Source: CAYMST01 sp964393115 (lineage in GTDB: Bacteria > Bacteroidota > Bacteroidia > Cytophagales > Cyclobacteriaceae). Taken from it: a stretch of DNA of 50,468 bases. The DNA lies in NCBI GenBank assembly GCA_964393115.1, contig CAYMST010000004.1, positions 1 to 50,468 of the forward strand. The letters are read 5' to 3'. The number at the start of each line of letters is the position of its first letter. The stretch's first letter is position 1. The notes under the pieces are model-generated. The model saw nothing but the letters and a program-made list of their open reading frames with translations, searched no databases and had not been told where the DNA came from. A program made the translations under genes and the position numbers. Below are positions 35,157 to 43,099 of the stretch, one piece after another.

Positions 35157-36314
35157 ATGAATTTACATACACCATTATCCGTCTATTCACTTCTAGTCTT
35201 ATCGTTATTAATCTTAAATACTCCAAGCACCCTTTTAGCTGAAACTGCACCTGAGGAAACCACAATCACTTTTCAAGTTCAAAAAGGAGGTGATTATTAT
35301 CTATCAAAATCATTTCTGGAGATCACAGATTTAAAAACTGGGCAAATCCGATATCAAAAATGCGGAAATGACGGAAAGTTTAGAATGCGTTTTGGGCAAC
35401 AACAAAACATCCTAGTTAGGGCTTTTCGACATAAATACATGCATGCTGGAAAGAAGCTCGATTTAGCAAAAACAAGTACAGACCATTTTTCTGTTGGATT
35501 GGGTATGCAGCCCGTTCAAGAAGGGAGGAGTATTGGATATAGGAATATTAAATTCTCGGATGGGCGTATCCAATTTGATTTGGCTTCGATATCAGACCTT
35601 TCGGCTATTGAACGACTTTTGTGCATGAATGAAGACATTGAAGTGCAGCTTGGTGTGCATAATGGCCTTAACTTAGATAAGAAGGCATCTTTGTCAGAAT
35701 CGAAGACCATGGTAGCCGCGTTAAAAAAGTACTTCGAGGTGCTTGGTATGGGCCTGTCTTCCAGAATTGGTTACCAGGCCTATGGAAATACGAAGCTGGT
35801 TTCAAAGTTGCCGAATCAAGCTGACGGAGTGATTGAACTTCTCGTAACCAAGAGGTTTGAAGAATTTAAAGTTGACGACCAAATACCGTTTCCCAAAGAG
35901 GAGGTTCGGCTTTCTAACTTTCCCTTGAACAACCTAGGTAACGAAGCACTTGAGCATGTCGTCAATGCACTTATGAAAGAAGTTAAATTTGAACAGGGAA
36001 GCGATATGATACAAGAAACTTCCTTTAAAGCACTTGATCTGATTGCCAAACTCATGAAAAGATCGAGATTTGATGTCGCCATCTTTACAGGTCACACTGA
36101 TAATATTGGTAGTGAAGAATTTAACCTGCGTCTGTCCCTGTTGAGAGCACAAAAGACAAAGTTGTATCTGGTGACCAGTGGGCTAGAAGAAACGAGGTTA
36201 TTAGCAAGAGGAGGTGGCGAAACGAACCCAACTATGAGTAACGCTAATAAATCTGGAAGAGCACGAAATCGCAGGGTAGAAGTACAGTTTACTAATTCCG
36301 AGGCTTCGTACTAA
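35157..36314 (+). CDS. OmpA-family outer-membrane protein
   Basis: A 385-residue protein with a signal peptide (ends near LLAE, residue 29), a ~240-residue region without strong similarity to known domains, and a C-terminal OmpA peptidoglycan-binding domain. Key residues of that domain are visible in TGHTDNIGSEEFNLRLSLLRA and ARGGGETNP, and the terminal RNRRVEVQF matches the family end. Unlike classical OmpA it shows no clear N-terminal 8-strand barrel, so it may be a periplasmic peptidoglycan tether. It is monocistronic and converges on porT. Confidence 0.85.
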   Translation: MNLHTPLSVYSLLVLSLLILNTPSTLLAETAPEETTITFQVQKGGDYYLSKSFLEITDLKTGQIRYQKCGNDGKFRMRFGQQQNILVRAFRHKYMHAGKKLDLAKTSTDHFSVGLGMQPVQEGRSIGYRNIKFSDGRIQFDLASISDLSAIERLLCMNEDIEVQLGVHNGLNLDKKASLSESKTMVAALKKYFEVLGMGLSSRIGYQAYGNTKLVSKLPNQADGVIELLVTKRFEEFKVDDQIPFPKEEVRLSNFPLNNLGNEALEHVVNALMKEVKFEQGSDMIQETSFKALDLIAKLMKRSRFDVAIFTGHTDNIGSEEFNLRLSLLRAQKTKLYLVTSGLEETRLLARGGGETNPTMSNANKSGRARNRRVEVQFTNSEASY

Positions 36315-36431
36315 ACGCTTTGCGTTGCTGGTAACATTGTCTATTTGGAATGAAACAGATTTTTCGAGTGATACGGATTGATTGCTACTAAATGACTGGG
36401 GTGTTAAAGCCGTTGAATCAACAGGGATTGA

Positions 36432-37208
36432 TCAATCTGGTCCGCCTTCAAAGGTGATGAACAGTGATATATTATGATAGACTAACCGCTTTAGCGGAGC
36501 ATTAAAGGCATTATTAGGGTCGTCTTTAAGCATATTAGTCAGTCCATAGGAGTATCTAACTTCAGGAGAAAATTTGAACAGCGGATAAAACATGTCAAAT
36601 CCAACGCCCACATCTATTGAAGCTCCAAATTTCTTGGTGGACATACCCTTAAACTCATCATCTCGTTCGCCTCGAGCTGCGGCTTGAAAATAGGGTTTTA
36701 TCCCACCTACGAAGTACATGCCTACATTTCCTCTACGCACCGATTTGTATTTGAACAGGATAGGGACTTCTACAGTGGTAGGATCTCTTACTTCTATGAT
36801 GTTGTCTTGTTCAGGTTTTGTAAACCGATAATTGAATGAGTATTCTGAAAATGAAACCTGAATCAGTGCTCTGATATCCAGATACTGCAAAATATGGAAG
36901 TTAGCAATAAAGCCCACTTTGAAGCCAGGACTATTCTGCGGAATAATGGAATGCAATGAATCCAAAAAACCTTGAAAAGAACCGGGTTCGCCTTGTATAT
37001 ACTGATCGGAATACTCGATTCTAGCCTTTGAGCTATGAAGCCCTATCAGATAGCCAAAGTGAACAAATCGATTATCGAAGTTTTGGAGGTTCAGCTTGAT
37101 GTTTCGTTGACCGTAGGTATTGAGCCCACTTCCTACAAGAAGCAGCGTAAGGATAATTACTTTATACCCGTGTATATTGAACTTATTCCAAAAGTTAGTG
37201 GCTTGCAT
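36432..37208 (-). CDS. porT: PorT-family protein of the type IX secretion system
   Basis: A 258-residue outer-membrane beta-barrel protein with a signal peptide (ILTLLLVGSGLNTYGQ, residues ~19-34). The mature start RNIKLNLQNFDNRFVHFGYLIGLH and later EVPILFKYKSVRRGNVGMYFVGG are typical of PorT, an essential component of T9SS in Bacteroidota. It directly follows ubiE, a conserved order in the phylum, and overlaps it by 52 nt (37157-37208); no other ATG exists before the signal peptide. Its presence explains the type A sorting domains elsewhere in the window. Confidence 0.88.
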   Translation of the reverse strand: MQATNFWNKFNIHGYKVIILTLLLVGSGLNTYGQRNIKLNLQNFDNRFVHFGYLIGLHSSKARIEYSDQYIQGEPGSFQGFLDSLHSIIPQNSPGFKVGFIANFHILQYLDIRALIQVSFSEYSFNYRFTKPEQDNIIEVRDPTTVEVPILFKYKSVRRGNVGMYFVGGIKPYFQAAARGERDDEFKGMSTKKFGASIDVGVGFDMFYPLFKFSPEVRYSYGLTNMLKDDPNNAFNAPLKRLVYHNISLFITFEGGPD

Positions 37209-37879
37209 TGTACCTGTCGATAACCGAGTTTAACTAAAACATTCGTAAAATCCTCTCCATCTGGAAACTGCTGCACAGATTCCGGAAGGTAGGTGTACGC
37301 TGAGCTGTCCGATGAAATAGAACGACCTACTAACGGAAGTATTGCCTTAAAGTAAAAGTTATAGAGTTGCTTGAAAGGGAATATGCCAGGCTTCGAAAAC
37401 TCTAAGATGACGATTTTCCCTCCTTCTCTTGTTACGCGCAACATCTCTGAAAGTCCTTTCTCAAGATTTTCAAAGTTACGGACACCAAAGGCTACTATCA
37501 CCCCATCGAAATAGTTGTCTTCGAAAGACAACGCCTCTGAGTCACCTTTGCGGAGTGAAATAATACCATCATACTTTTTGTTCCTAATCTTCTCACGCCC
37601 TTTTTCCAACATGCCCTCGGAAATATCTACTCCGATTACCTCTTTAGGATCAAGCTTTAGGGACTCTATAGCAAAGTCACCAGTTCCTGTTGCAATATCG
37701 AGAATAGTTGTCGGGGATACCTCAGATAACAGCTTAATGGCCTTTTTCCTCCAGGCTATATCAATGCCCAAACTCAAGAAATGATTTAAGAAATCATATT
37801 TGGGGCTTATGTTATCGAACATTTGTTCGACCTGCTGTTTCTTAGTTAAGTGTTTATCTTTGTAAGGTGTAACAGTCAT
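37157..37879 (-). CDS. ubiE: Demethylmenaquinone methyltransferase
   Basis: UbiE/MenG transfers a methyl group from S-adenosylmethionine to demethylmenaquinone, the last step of menaquinone synthesis. The start at 37879 gives MTVTPYKDKHLTKKQQVEQM, which fits family members, rather than the longer MLNIAILFF extension. The SAM-binding motif LDIATGTGDFAIE lies near residue 58, and DNISPKYDFLNHFLSLGID and RNFENLEKGLSEMLRV are family markers. The gene is divergent from engB with 74 nt between start codons, and porT follows with a 52-nt overlap. Confidence 0.93.
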   Translation of the reverse strand: MTVTPYKDKHLTKKQQVEQMFDNISPKYDFLNHFLSLGIDIAWRKKAIKLLSEVSPTTILDIATGTGDFAIESLKLDPKEVIGVDISEGMLEKGREKIRNKKYDGIISLRKGDSEALSFEDNYFDGVIVAFGVRNFENLEKGLSEMLRVTREGGKIVILEFSKPGIFPFKQLYNFYFKAILPLVGRSISSDSSAYTYLPESVQQFPDGEDFTNVLVKLGYRQVQCKPLTFGISSIYTGIK

Positions 37880-37953
37880 CATAAAGAAAAGAATTGCAAT
37901 ATTAAGCATTAACCTATTGCATTAGATGATTGTTAAAGATTAATTACGAATTC

Positions 37954-38580
37954 ATGTCTGTGAAATCAGCAGTTTTTAAAATGAGCAATCAGGATTATTT
38001 GAAATGTCCAAAACCTGATATGCCAGAATATGCGTTTATCGGAAGGTCCAATGTCGGGAAGTCTTCTCTGATTAATATGCTGACCAACAAAAAGGGGTTG
38101 GCAAAGACATCCTCAAAACCGGGAAAGACGCAGCTTATCAATCACTTTCTTATTGATGAAAATTGGTATCTTGTCGATCTGCCTGGATATGGTTGGGCGC
38201 AGGTAAGCAAGGAGAAGAAAAAAAGTTGGGGGCCAATGATTGAGAAGTATTTGATCAATAGGAAGAACCTACTTAACGTCTTTATCCTGGTGGACTCGCG
38301 TCATGAGCCCCAGAAAATTGATGTAGAGTTTATCAACTGGATGGGACAATCAGGAATCCCGTTTTCCATTATTCTCACTAAGGCTGATAAGCTCTCAAAA
38401 AATCAGGCTATGTCCAATATGGCACGGATCAAAAAAGAACTATTAAACTATTGGGAGGAATTACCTCCATTCTTTTTGACGAGTGCTGAGAAAAAGCAAG
38501 GGAAAGAAGAGCTATTGAATTTTATTGATCAAATAAATAGCGAGCATCAAAATACATTTACATTTGCCAAAAATATCTAA
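37954..38580 (+). CDS. engB: Ribosome biogenesis GTPase EngB/YihA/YsxC
   Basis: A 208-residue GTPase needed for large-subunit assembly. The G motifs are all present: G1 GRSNVGKSS near residue 29, G3 DLPGYG near 72, G4 TKAD near 141 and G5 in LTSAEKKQG near 171. The start at 37954 (MSVKSAVFKMSNQDY) is family-like, in contrast to the longer frame from 37930. It is followed after 3 nt by the DUF5606 gene, a link seen in other Bacteroidota, and is divergent from ubiE. Confidence 0.94.
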   Translation: MSVKSAVFKMSNQDYLKCPKPDMPEYAFIGRSNVGKSSLINMLTNKKGLAKTSSKPGKTQLINHFLIDENWYLVDLPGYGWAQVSKEKKKSWGPMIEKYLINRKNLLNVFILVDSRHEPQKIDVEFINWMGQSGIPFSIILTKADKLSKNQAMSNMARIKKELLNYWEELPPFFLTSAEKKQGKEELLNFIDQINSEHQNTFTFAKNI

Positions 38581-38583
38581 TTA

Positions 38584-39090
38584 ATGGAGTTTAGTGATCT
38601 AGCGACCGTTTCAGGAAAAGGTGGTTTATTCAAAGTGGTCAGTCCTACGAAGTCAGGGCTAATATTGGAATCGTTAGATGAGCACAAGAAAAAATTAGTT
38701 GTGAGCTCACAAATTACCAAGGTTTCTATCTTGGCTGAGATAAGCATATATACTAACGATGAAGAAGGATCAATACCATTGGATGACGTTTTGAGAAAAA
38801 TACACAAAGAGTTTGATGGTGACTTAGGAGTGACTAAAAACTCTGATTCCGATGAATTAAAAGCTTTTTTTAGACATGTATTGCCTGATTATGATGAAGA
38901 GCGTGTGTACGTTTCGGATATCAAAAAGGTAGTGAATTGGTATGGTATTCTAGGAAAGGAAGCGCCGGAAATCCTGTTAGAACAGAACAAAGAAGAGGTT
39001 GAAGAAGGTGTTCAAGATGCTGAAGTAATCGAAGAATCGACTGCCAAAGATGGATCTGAAGCAACTGACAGTAGCGACTCTTCTAATTAA
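38584..39090 (+). CDS. DUF5606 domain protein
   Basis: A 168-residue cytoplasmic protein. Residues 1-130 are the DUF5606 domain (ATVSGKGGLFKVVSPTKSGLILESLDEHKK, DDVLRKIHKEFDGDL, VYVSDIKKVVNWYGIL), conserved through Bacteroidota with unknown function. The last 35 residues are an acidic low-complexity tail. The gene begins 3 nt after engB and overlaps the next gene by 41 nt, the overlap falling wholly in the low-complexity tail. Co-transcription with a ribosome-assembly GTPase suggests a role in translation or growth, which remains inference. Confidence 0.88.
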   Translation: MEFSDLATVSGKGGLFKVVSPTKSGLILESLDEHKKKLVVSSQITKVSILAEISIYTNDEEGSIPLDDVLRKIHKEFDGDLGVTKNSDSDELKAFFRHVLPDYDEERVYVSDIKKVVNWYGILGKEAPEILLEQNKEEVEEGVQDAEVIEESTAKDGSEATDSSDSSN

Positions 39091-39376
39091 TAAACACTTT
39101 CGGCTTGACAATCCTATTGAGGTCAAGCAGGCACTAAAAGCCAATCAATACTATGATTGGCTTTTGGATGAACTCTCTACTATTATTTCTTACCTTCTAG
39201 ATAATGATATGCATCAGTTGATGCAGGTCATGTATAGAATCGATGTTTCAGAGCACCGTTTTAAACAAATAATCACTTCTATGGCGGTAGGTGACGTTGC
39301 TGAGCAATTGGCGGTAGAAGTAATTAGACGAGAGCTTCAAAAGGCGGCGACTAGAATGTCTTATGCAAATCGCTAG
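39050..39376 (+). CDS. Conserved-looking hypothetical protein, 108 residues
   Basis: A helical, charged cytoplasmic protein (TVATLLINKHFRLDNPIEV, LLDELSTIISYLLDNDMHQLMQVMYRIDVSEHRFK) with a basic C-terminus (RRELQKAATRMSYANR). No family is named. It starts inside the DUF5606 tail (41-nt overlap) and no alternative ATG lies downstream before the conserved-looking part, so the overlap is probably real. It is the third gene of an engB-DUF5606 transcript. Its stop shares 4 nt with the stop of the convergent kinase gene. Confidence 0.7.
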   Translation: MDLKQLTVATLLINKHFRLDNPIEVKQALKANQYYDWLLDELSTIISYLLDNDMHQLMQVMYRIDVSEHRFKQIITSMAVGDVAEQLAVEVIRRELQKAATRMSYANR

Positions 39377-40272
39377 ACAAAGTGATCTAGTGTACTGACG
39401 ACTCCCCCCAAGTAGGATCGGCCAAATAAGTTGACATGTACGAGATAGGGGTATAGGTTGTATAAAGGGATTCTTTCCTCAAACCCAGGCTCTAACGGAG
39501 ATACTTCTTGATAACCTTCATAGAAGCCTTCACCAAAACCTCCAAACATGGTCGTAAAAGCTAACTCAACTTCTCGATGGGCAAAATGAACTGCAGGATC
39601 TATGATATATGGACGCGAATGACCTGACTGCGCCATTTCGAACATAACATTTCCCGACCATAAGTCTCCGTGAACCAGAGCAGGTGGCTCCTTGGGAAAT
39701 AAATCTTCTAACCTGCTGAATAGAATGTCGAATCGTTCTCTGATCTGAATATCAATAAGCCCCTTTTGTTCTGCCAAGCGAAGTTGTGGAACCAGACGGC
39801 AATGGATAAAAAACTCACTCCACGACGAATGCTTGGTGTTGTCTTGGGGTAAACTTCCAATATAATTGTCGTGCTTAAATCCAAATCCTGGAGCCGAGAC
39901 CTCATGAAGCAAAGCCAGTTGCTTGCCTAATGTGGTCCAGGAACTTGTGCTTGGTGCCGCTGCTGAGATGGCTTCCATGAGCAAAAAAGCAGAATCTCTT
40001 GTTTTACTCGCTTTTATGGGACGTGGACAGTTGACCGCCCTTGTAGACAAAAGCGCCTCAAGGCCAAGAGCTTCTTTCTCAAAAAAATCGAGGGACTCAC
40101 CAGGCAACCATTTGATAAAATAATCCCCTTTATTGGTCCTAATAATGGCTGTATTATTGATACAGCCACCACTAGTTAATTGATAGCTGTTGATATCAAT
40201 TGGTTCAGCAAATGCCTCAACTAATGCTGCTTGAAAGAAGTCATTTAATTGCTGTTCGTTAAGCGAATGCAT
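39373..40272 (-). CDS. Fructosamine/ribulosamine kinase family protein
   Basis: A 299-residue kinase of the fructosamine-3-kinase family, from the ATG at 40272 (MHSLNEQQLNDFF). The family phosphorylates sugar amines bound to lysines, making the glycation adduct unstable and so repairing protein. Motifs: LTSGGCINNTAIIRTNKGDYFIKWLP near residue 30, catalytic LVHGDLWSGNVMF near 198 and metal-binding IIDPAVHFAHREVELAF near 220. The start lies 14 nt inside the end of the phosphatase gene, so the two are coupled. Bacterial members often prefer ribulosamine or erythrulosamine substrates. Confidence 0.88.
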   Translation of the reverse strand: MHSLNEQQLNDFFQAALVEAFAEPIDINSYQLTSGGCINNTAIIRTNKGDYFIKWLPGESLDFFEKEALGLEALLSTRAVNCPRPIKASKTRDSAFLLMEAISAAAPSTSSWTTLGKQLALLHEVSAPGFGFKHDNYIGSLPQDNTKHSSWSEFFIHCRLVPQLRLAEQKGLIDIQIRERFDILFSRLEDLFPKEPPALVHGDLWSGNVMFEMAQSGHSRPYIIDPAVHFAHREVELAFTTMFGGFGEGFYEGYQEVSPLEPGFEERIPLYNLYPYLVHVNLFGRSYLGGVVSTLDHFV

Positions 40273-40729
40273 AAGATACTTCATCTGCAAGATTTTCACA
40301 GGACTCTTGCAGCATATCAAAAACTCTTTGAAAACCATCCTCTCCGCCATAGTATGGGTCAGGTACATCCTCTCCGGATTGGTTATTGTCAAAGGACTGC
40401 ATGAGATGGATATTATCATGGCCAGAAGCTCCTTTTTTACTCGTGATGTCTCTCAGGTTGGCTTTGTCCATTGCTAAGATATAATCGAAGTTTTGAAAAT
40501 CTGCTTCCTCCAGTTGTCTCCCCCGGTGCATGATGGGTATACCGTTCCTGCTTGCGATAGCCACTGATCGTGGATCTGGGGTCTCGCCTATGTGCCAATT
40601 TCCCGTGCCACAAGAGTCGACACTAATCTTATCCTCTAATCCTCTTTTTTTAACGATATCCTTAAAAACTGCCTCTGCTAATGGTGACCTACAGATATTT
40701 CCCAAACAAACGAAAAGAACGTTTTTCAT
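40259..40729 (-). CDS. Low-molecular-weight protein-tyrosine phosphatase family protein
   Basis: A 156-residue phosphatase. The P-loop CLGNICRS (nucleophile Cys8, Arg14) is at the N-terminus and the general-acid region VPDPYYGGEDGF lies near residue 123. The start at 40729 (MKNVLFVCLGN) fits the family; the frame runs three codons further. It is the first gene of a pair with the fructosamine-kinase homologue. Phosphatases of this group next to such kinases can dephosphorylate sugar-phosphate adducts on proteins, so the pair is likely a deglycation unit instead of tyrosine signalling. Confidence 0.88.
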   Translation of the reverse strand: MKNVLFVCLGNICRSPLAEAVFKDIVKKRGLEDKISVDSCGTGNWHIGETPDPRSVAIASRNGIPIMHRGRQLEEADFQNFDYILAMDKANLRDITSKKGASGHDNIHLMQSFDNNQSGEDVPDPYYGGEDGFQRVFDMLQESCENLADEVSYAFA

Positions 40730-40798
40730 TACCCTCAAACTAAAATTGTACTATTCAGACTGCAAAAATATGTGCAACCGACTTTATGAAGAGGTAAA

Positions 40799-40939
40799 AT
40801 GATTGTTGAAAACCAAAAAAAGAAAAAAAATGAAATCAACGTACTCATGCCATCCATCGTATTAAGGGCTTTGAGTGCTAATTTGATGAATCAACCGAGA
40901 CTGGAGGTAAATCAAATGATGCAAAAAATGCTTGAATAA
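40799..40939 (+). CDS. Possible small protein, 46 residues
   Basis: A plus-strand frame with an AGAGGTAA-like stretch before the ATG, reading MIVENQKKKNEINVLMPSIV and ending MMQKMLE. It is Met- and Asn-rich, basic at the N-terminus and probably helical. No family is recognised and no neighbour supports it. It may be a remnant of a longer gene or a chance frame. Confidence 0.25.
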   Translation: MIVENQKKKKNEINVLMPSIVLRALSANLMNQPRLEVNQMMQKMLE

Positions 40940-41167
40940 AGGTTGCCTTAGGTTCGGACCAAAACTGACTCAACAAGACGTGCGATGAGTATTTAGACCA
41001 ACAAGTGAAACGCTTTTGATACGTTTCGACACGATCAAAACGTGTATGTTTTCTAATTATCAAGAGTCAATAGACTTTGCACAGGGTGCCATTCAAAAAC
41101 GTCTATTCATCCTTAGAATGCCTACTAAAGATGAATTAGCATTTTTTTAGTTCATTCAAAAGTGCTT
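40940..41167. other. Intergenic stretch, no gene seen
   Basis: Together with the possible small frame before it, about 440 nt separate the phosphatase gene from the repeat protein. A minus-strand frame at 40878-41063 has no recognisable feature. An ACGTTTCGACACGATC stretch with AACGT near it (about 41020-41045) is weakly symmetric only. Confidence 0.35.
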
Positions 41168-42506
41168 TTACTTTCGTTGTTGCTCCAATAGGCTTTCAAT
41201 TAATTTCTGTTGGACGTCCAGGCGCTTTTCTTGTTGAATTGTGTACAAGGTGAGCTCCTCAATTTTCTCCAGCAGCTTTTCAGTAAACGCACCAAGATCA
41301 ACTCCTTTTTCTGTTTCTGTAGCCGGTGCGATTCCAGGAAGGCGATCATTTTTGGTGATGAACTTTTCTACCTCGCTGAGCGATCTAAGTCCATAGTCAT
41401 CTGCAAAAACATAATCTGCTCCAATTTTTTTAACCTGTACCCGCTCTGCCAAAATAGTACCTTTGACAGTCAATAGAGCAGTGGGATTATCTGTGCCAAT
41501 TCCAACGTTTCCGTGGTTAGAAATTCTCATTCTTTCTTTCACACCACCTTCATTTGTGTGGAAAGAAAAGAATCCTTTACCACTACCTACTTTAAAAGCA
41601 AAGTCATCCACTTCATTGACCCCGTTAAATCCGATTTGGTTAGATCCTTCATGCCCGTCCGACCCTCTTCTGAATTTAATAACTCCAGCATCCTCTTTTT
41701 TTCCAACAATCAGCGAACCAGCAACCTCCAGTTTACCTTCAGGATTATCTGTGCCAATTCCAACGTTTCCGTGGTTAGAAATTCTCATTCTTTCTTNNNN
41801 NNNNNNNNNNNNNNNNNNNNNNNNNNNNNNNNNNNNNNNNNNNNNNNNNNNNNNNNNNNNNNNNNNNNNNNNNNNNNNNNNNNNNNNNNNNNNNNNTAAC
41901 TCCAGCATCCTCTTTTTTTCCAACAATCAGCGAACCAGCAACCTCCAGTTTGCCTTCAGGGTTGTTGGTCCCAATTCCGACGTTTCCGTTGTTAGAAATC
42001 CTCATTCTTTCTTCTACTCCACCTTCATTCGTGTGGAAAGAAAAGAATCCATCTCCACTACCTACTTTAAATGCAAAGTCATTAACTTCGTTGATCCCGT
42101 TAAATCCAATCTGGTTAAATTCTTCATGTCCATCCGATCCTCTTCGGAAATTAATAACTCCGGCATCCTCTCTTTTTCCGACAATTAGCGAACCAGCAAC
42201 CTCCAGTTTACCTTCAGGGTTATAGGTTCCAATTCCAACGTTTCCATTGTTAGAAATCCTCATTCTTTCTTTCACTCCACTTTCATTTGTGTGAAAAGTA
42301 AAGAATCCATTACCAGACTTAACTATCTGTGCGAAGTTATCATTTTCACCAGATCCATTAGTAACATTTAAAAAACCCAGTTCTGCAGCTTCATCCCAGC
42401 CGTTACCTCGTTCAAAATAAATTAGATCTGCCTTTAAAGTAGACTGGCCAAGAGAAACCGTTAGAATACATAGGGAAACCAAAATAAGTACTCCGGTTTT
42501 TTTCAT
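41168..42506 (-). CDS. Surface-type protein with 86-residue tandem repeats, spanning an N gap
   Basis: After a signal peptide (MKKTGVLILVSLCILTVSLGQ) come at least four copies of an 86-residue unit beginning ERMRISNNGNVGIGT and containing NPEGKLEVAGSLIVGK and FAFKVGSG-GFFSFHTNEGG. The C-terminal ~110 residues (LTVKGTILAERVQVKK to LLEQQRK) form the coiled-coil end common to Bacteroidota NGNVGIGT proteins, which resemble phage tail-fibre shafts. The frames left and right of the 100-N gap differ by one because 100 is not a multiple of three. Function is unknown; a trimeric surface fibre is a reasonable inference. Confidence 0.8.
41484..42320 (-). repeat. 258-nt tandem repeats within the fibre-like gene
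   Basis: Equivalent points (CATTCTTTCTT on the plus strand) occur at 41528, 41786, 42003 and 42261. The first and last intervals are exactly 258 nt; the middle one is 217 nt because of the N run. Units are nearly identical at DNA level, with only scattered synonymous changes, so duplication or gene conversion is recent. Confidence 0.85.
41797..41896. other. Assembly gap of 100 N inside the repeat array
   Basis: By alignment with the neighbouring unit (41539-41679), 141 nt are missing if one unit is bridged; that value restores both the 258-nt period and the reading frame. Any further whole units (258 nt each) may have been collapsed. Confidence 0.8.
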
Positions 42507-42552
42507 GCTATTTGCTTTTACTAGTTCAAATATTCACGTATGTTGTATGGTG

Positions 42553-42560
42553 CAAATATA
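42553..42560 (-). promoter_or_regulatory. Candidate -7 element for the repeat protein gene
   Basis: On the minus strand this is TATATTTG, an exact TAnnTTTG match, 46 nt before the start codon at 42506. No -33 TTG at the right distance was found. Confidence 0.4.
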
Positions 42561-43041
42561 TAAAGAACTATGGAGTTTGTTTACTATTAAATCAATGAAG
42601 TCATGATAAGTTTTGAAAAAAAAGATAATGTATTCAATAGCCACTAAGCAAATGAGCATTTTTATGCTTAGTGACCATAACAAATGCTTGGATTGGAGTG
42701 ATAAAAGACGAGTTTTGAGTGCCTTAGTAAGTGATATGTCCCGATTGCTTTTTTACATTTTAACGCGATATACACTTTAAATCCTATCTTGCCCTTCTTT
42801 ATAATATAGAAAGTAAAGTCTTTCTCGGTAATTATCAATGCCCACATTTAATACCGACTAAATCAGGCAACGTACTAATTTGAGTTCTATAGATTTTAGT
42901 GGTGTAAATCAAGGCCGTTTTCTGAAAGGTCAATTTTTTTTAATTTTTTTTCTGGTGCGGGGGTTACTTTTTCCTCCTTTGGCGTATAGACCAGTACATA
43001 ACACAAATTTTATTCATACACCTGTTAAAAAATAGATAGAT
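42561..43041. other. Intergenic stretch in front of an orphan terminator
   Basis: About 480 nt with no protein-coding frame that looks real. It holds a 9-bp inverted repeat CACTAAGCA/TGCTTAGTG (42642-42650 and 42665-42673) and T-rich runs at about 42933-42951 followed by CTGGTGCGGGGGTTAC. A strong terminator follows directly, so a small RNA may be encoded here; I recognise none of the known RNA families. Confidence 0.35.
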
Positions 43042-43071
43042 AAGCTCGGATTTTCCGGGCTTTTCTTTTTT
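43042..43071 (+). terminator. Rho-independent terminator with no gene in front
   Basis: AAGCTCGG (43042-43049) pairs with CCGGGCTT (43055-43062) with one G-U, then TTCTTTTTT. It lies 29 nt before the BatA-like start. The nearest upstream gene is on the other strand, so the terminated transcript is unknown. Confidence 0.75.
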
Positions 43072-43099
43072 AGTGTATTCCCTTCCTTAACTTTACAAA

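Noticed and set aside
41797..41896. Apparent frameshift across the gap in the repeat protein gene
   Set aside because: The phase change arises from 100 N being a nominal gap; 141 nt restores both period and frame.
41463..42225. Long plus-strand frames over the repeat protein gene
   Set aside because: They are antisense shadows of the 258-nt repeats; the minus strand has the signal peptide and NGNVGIGT motifs.
41484..42320. Regular repeats considered as a CRISPR array
   Set aside because: The 258-nt units are coding, nearly identical throughout, and have no repeat-spacer structure.
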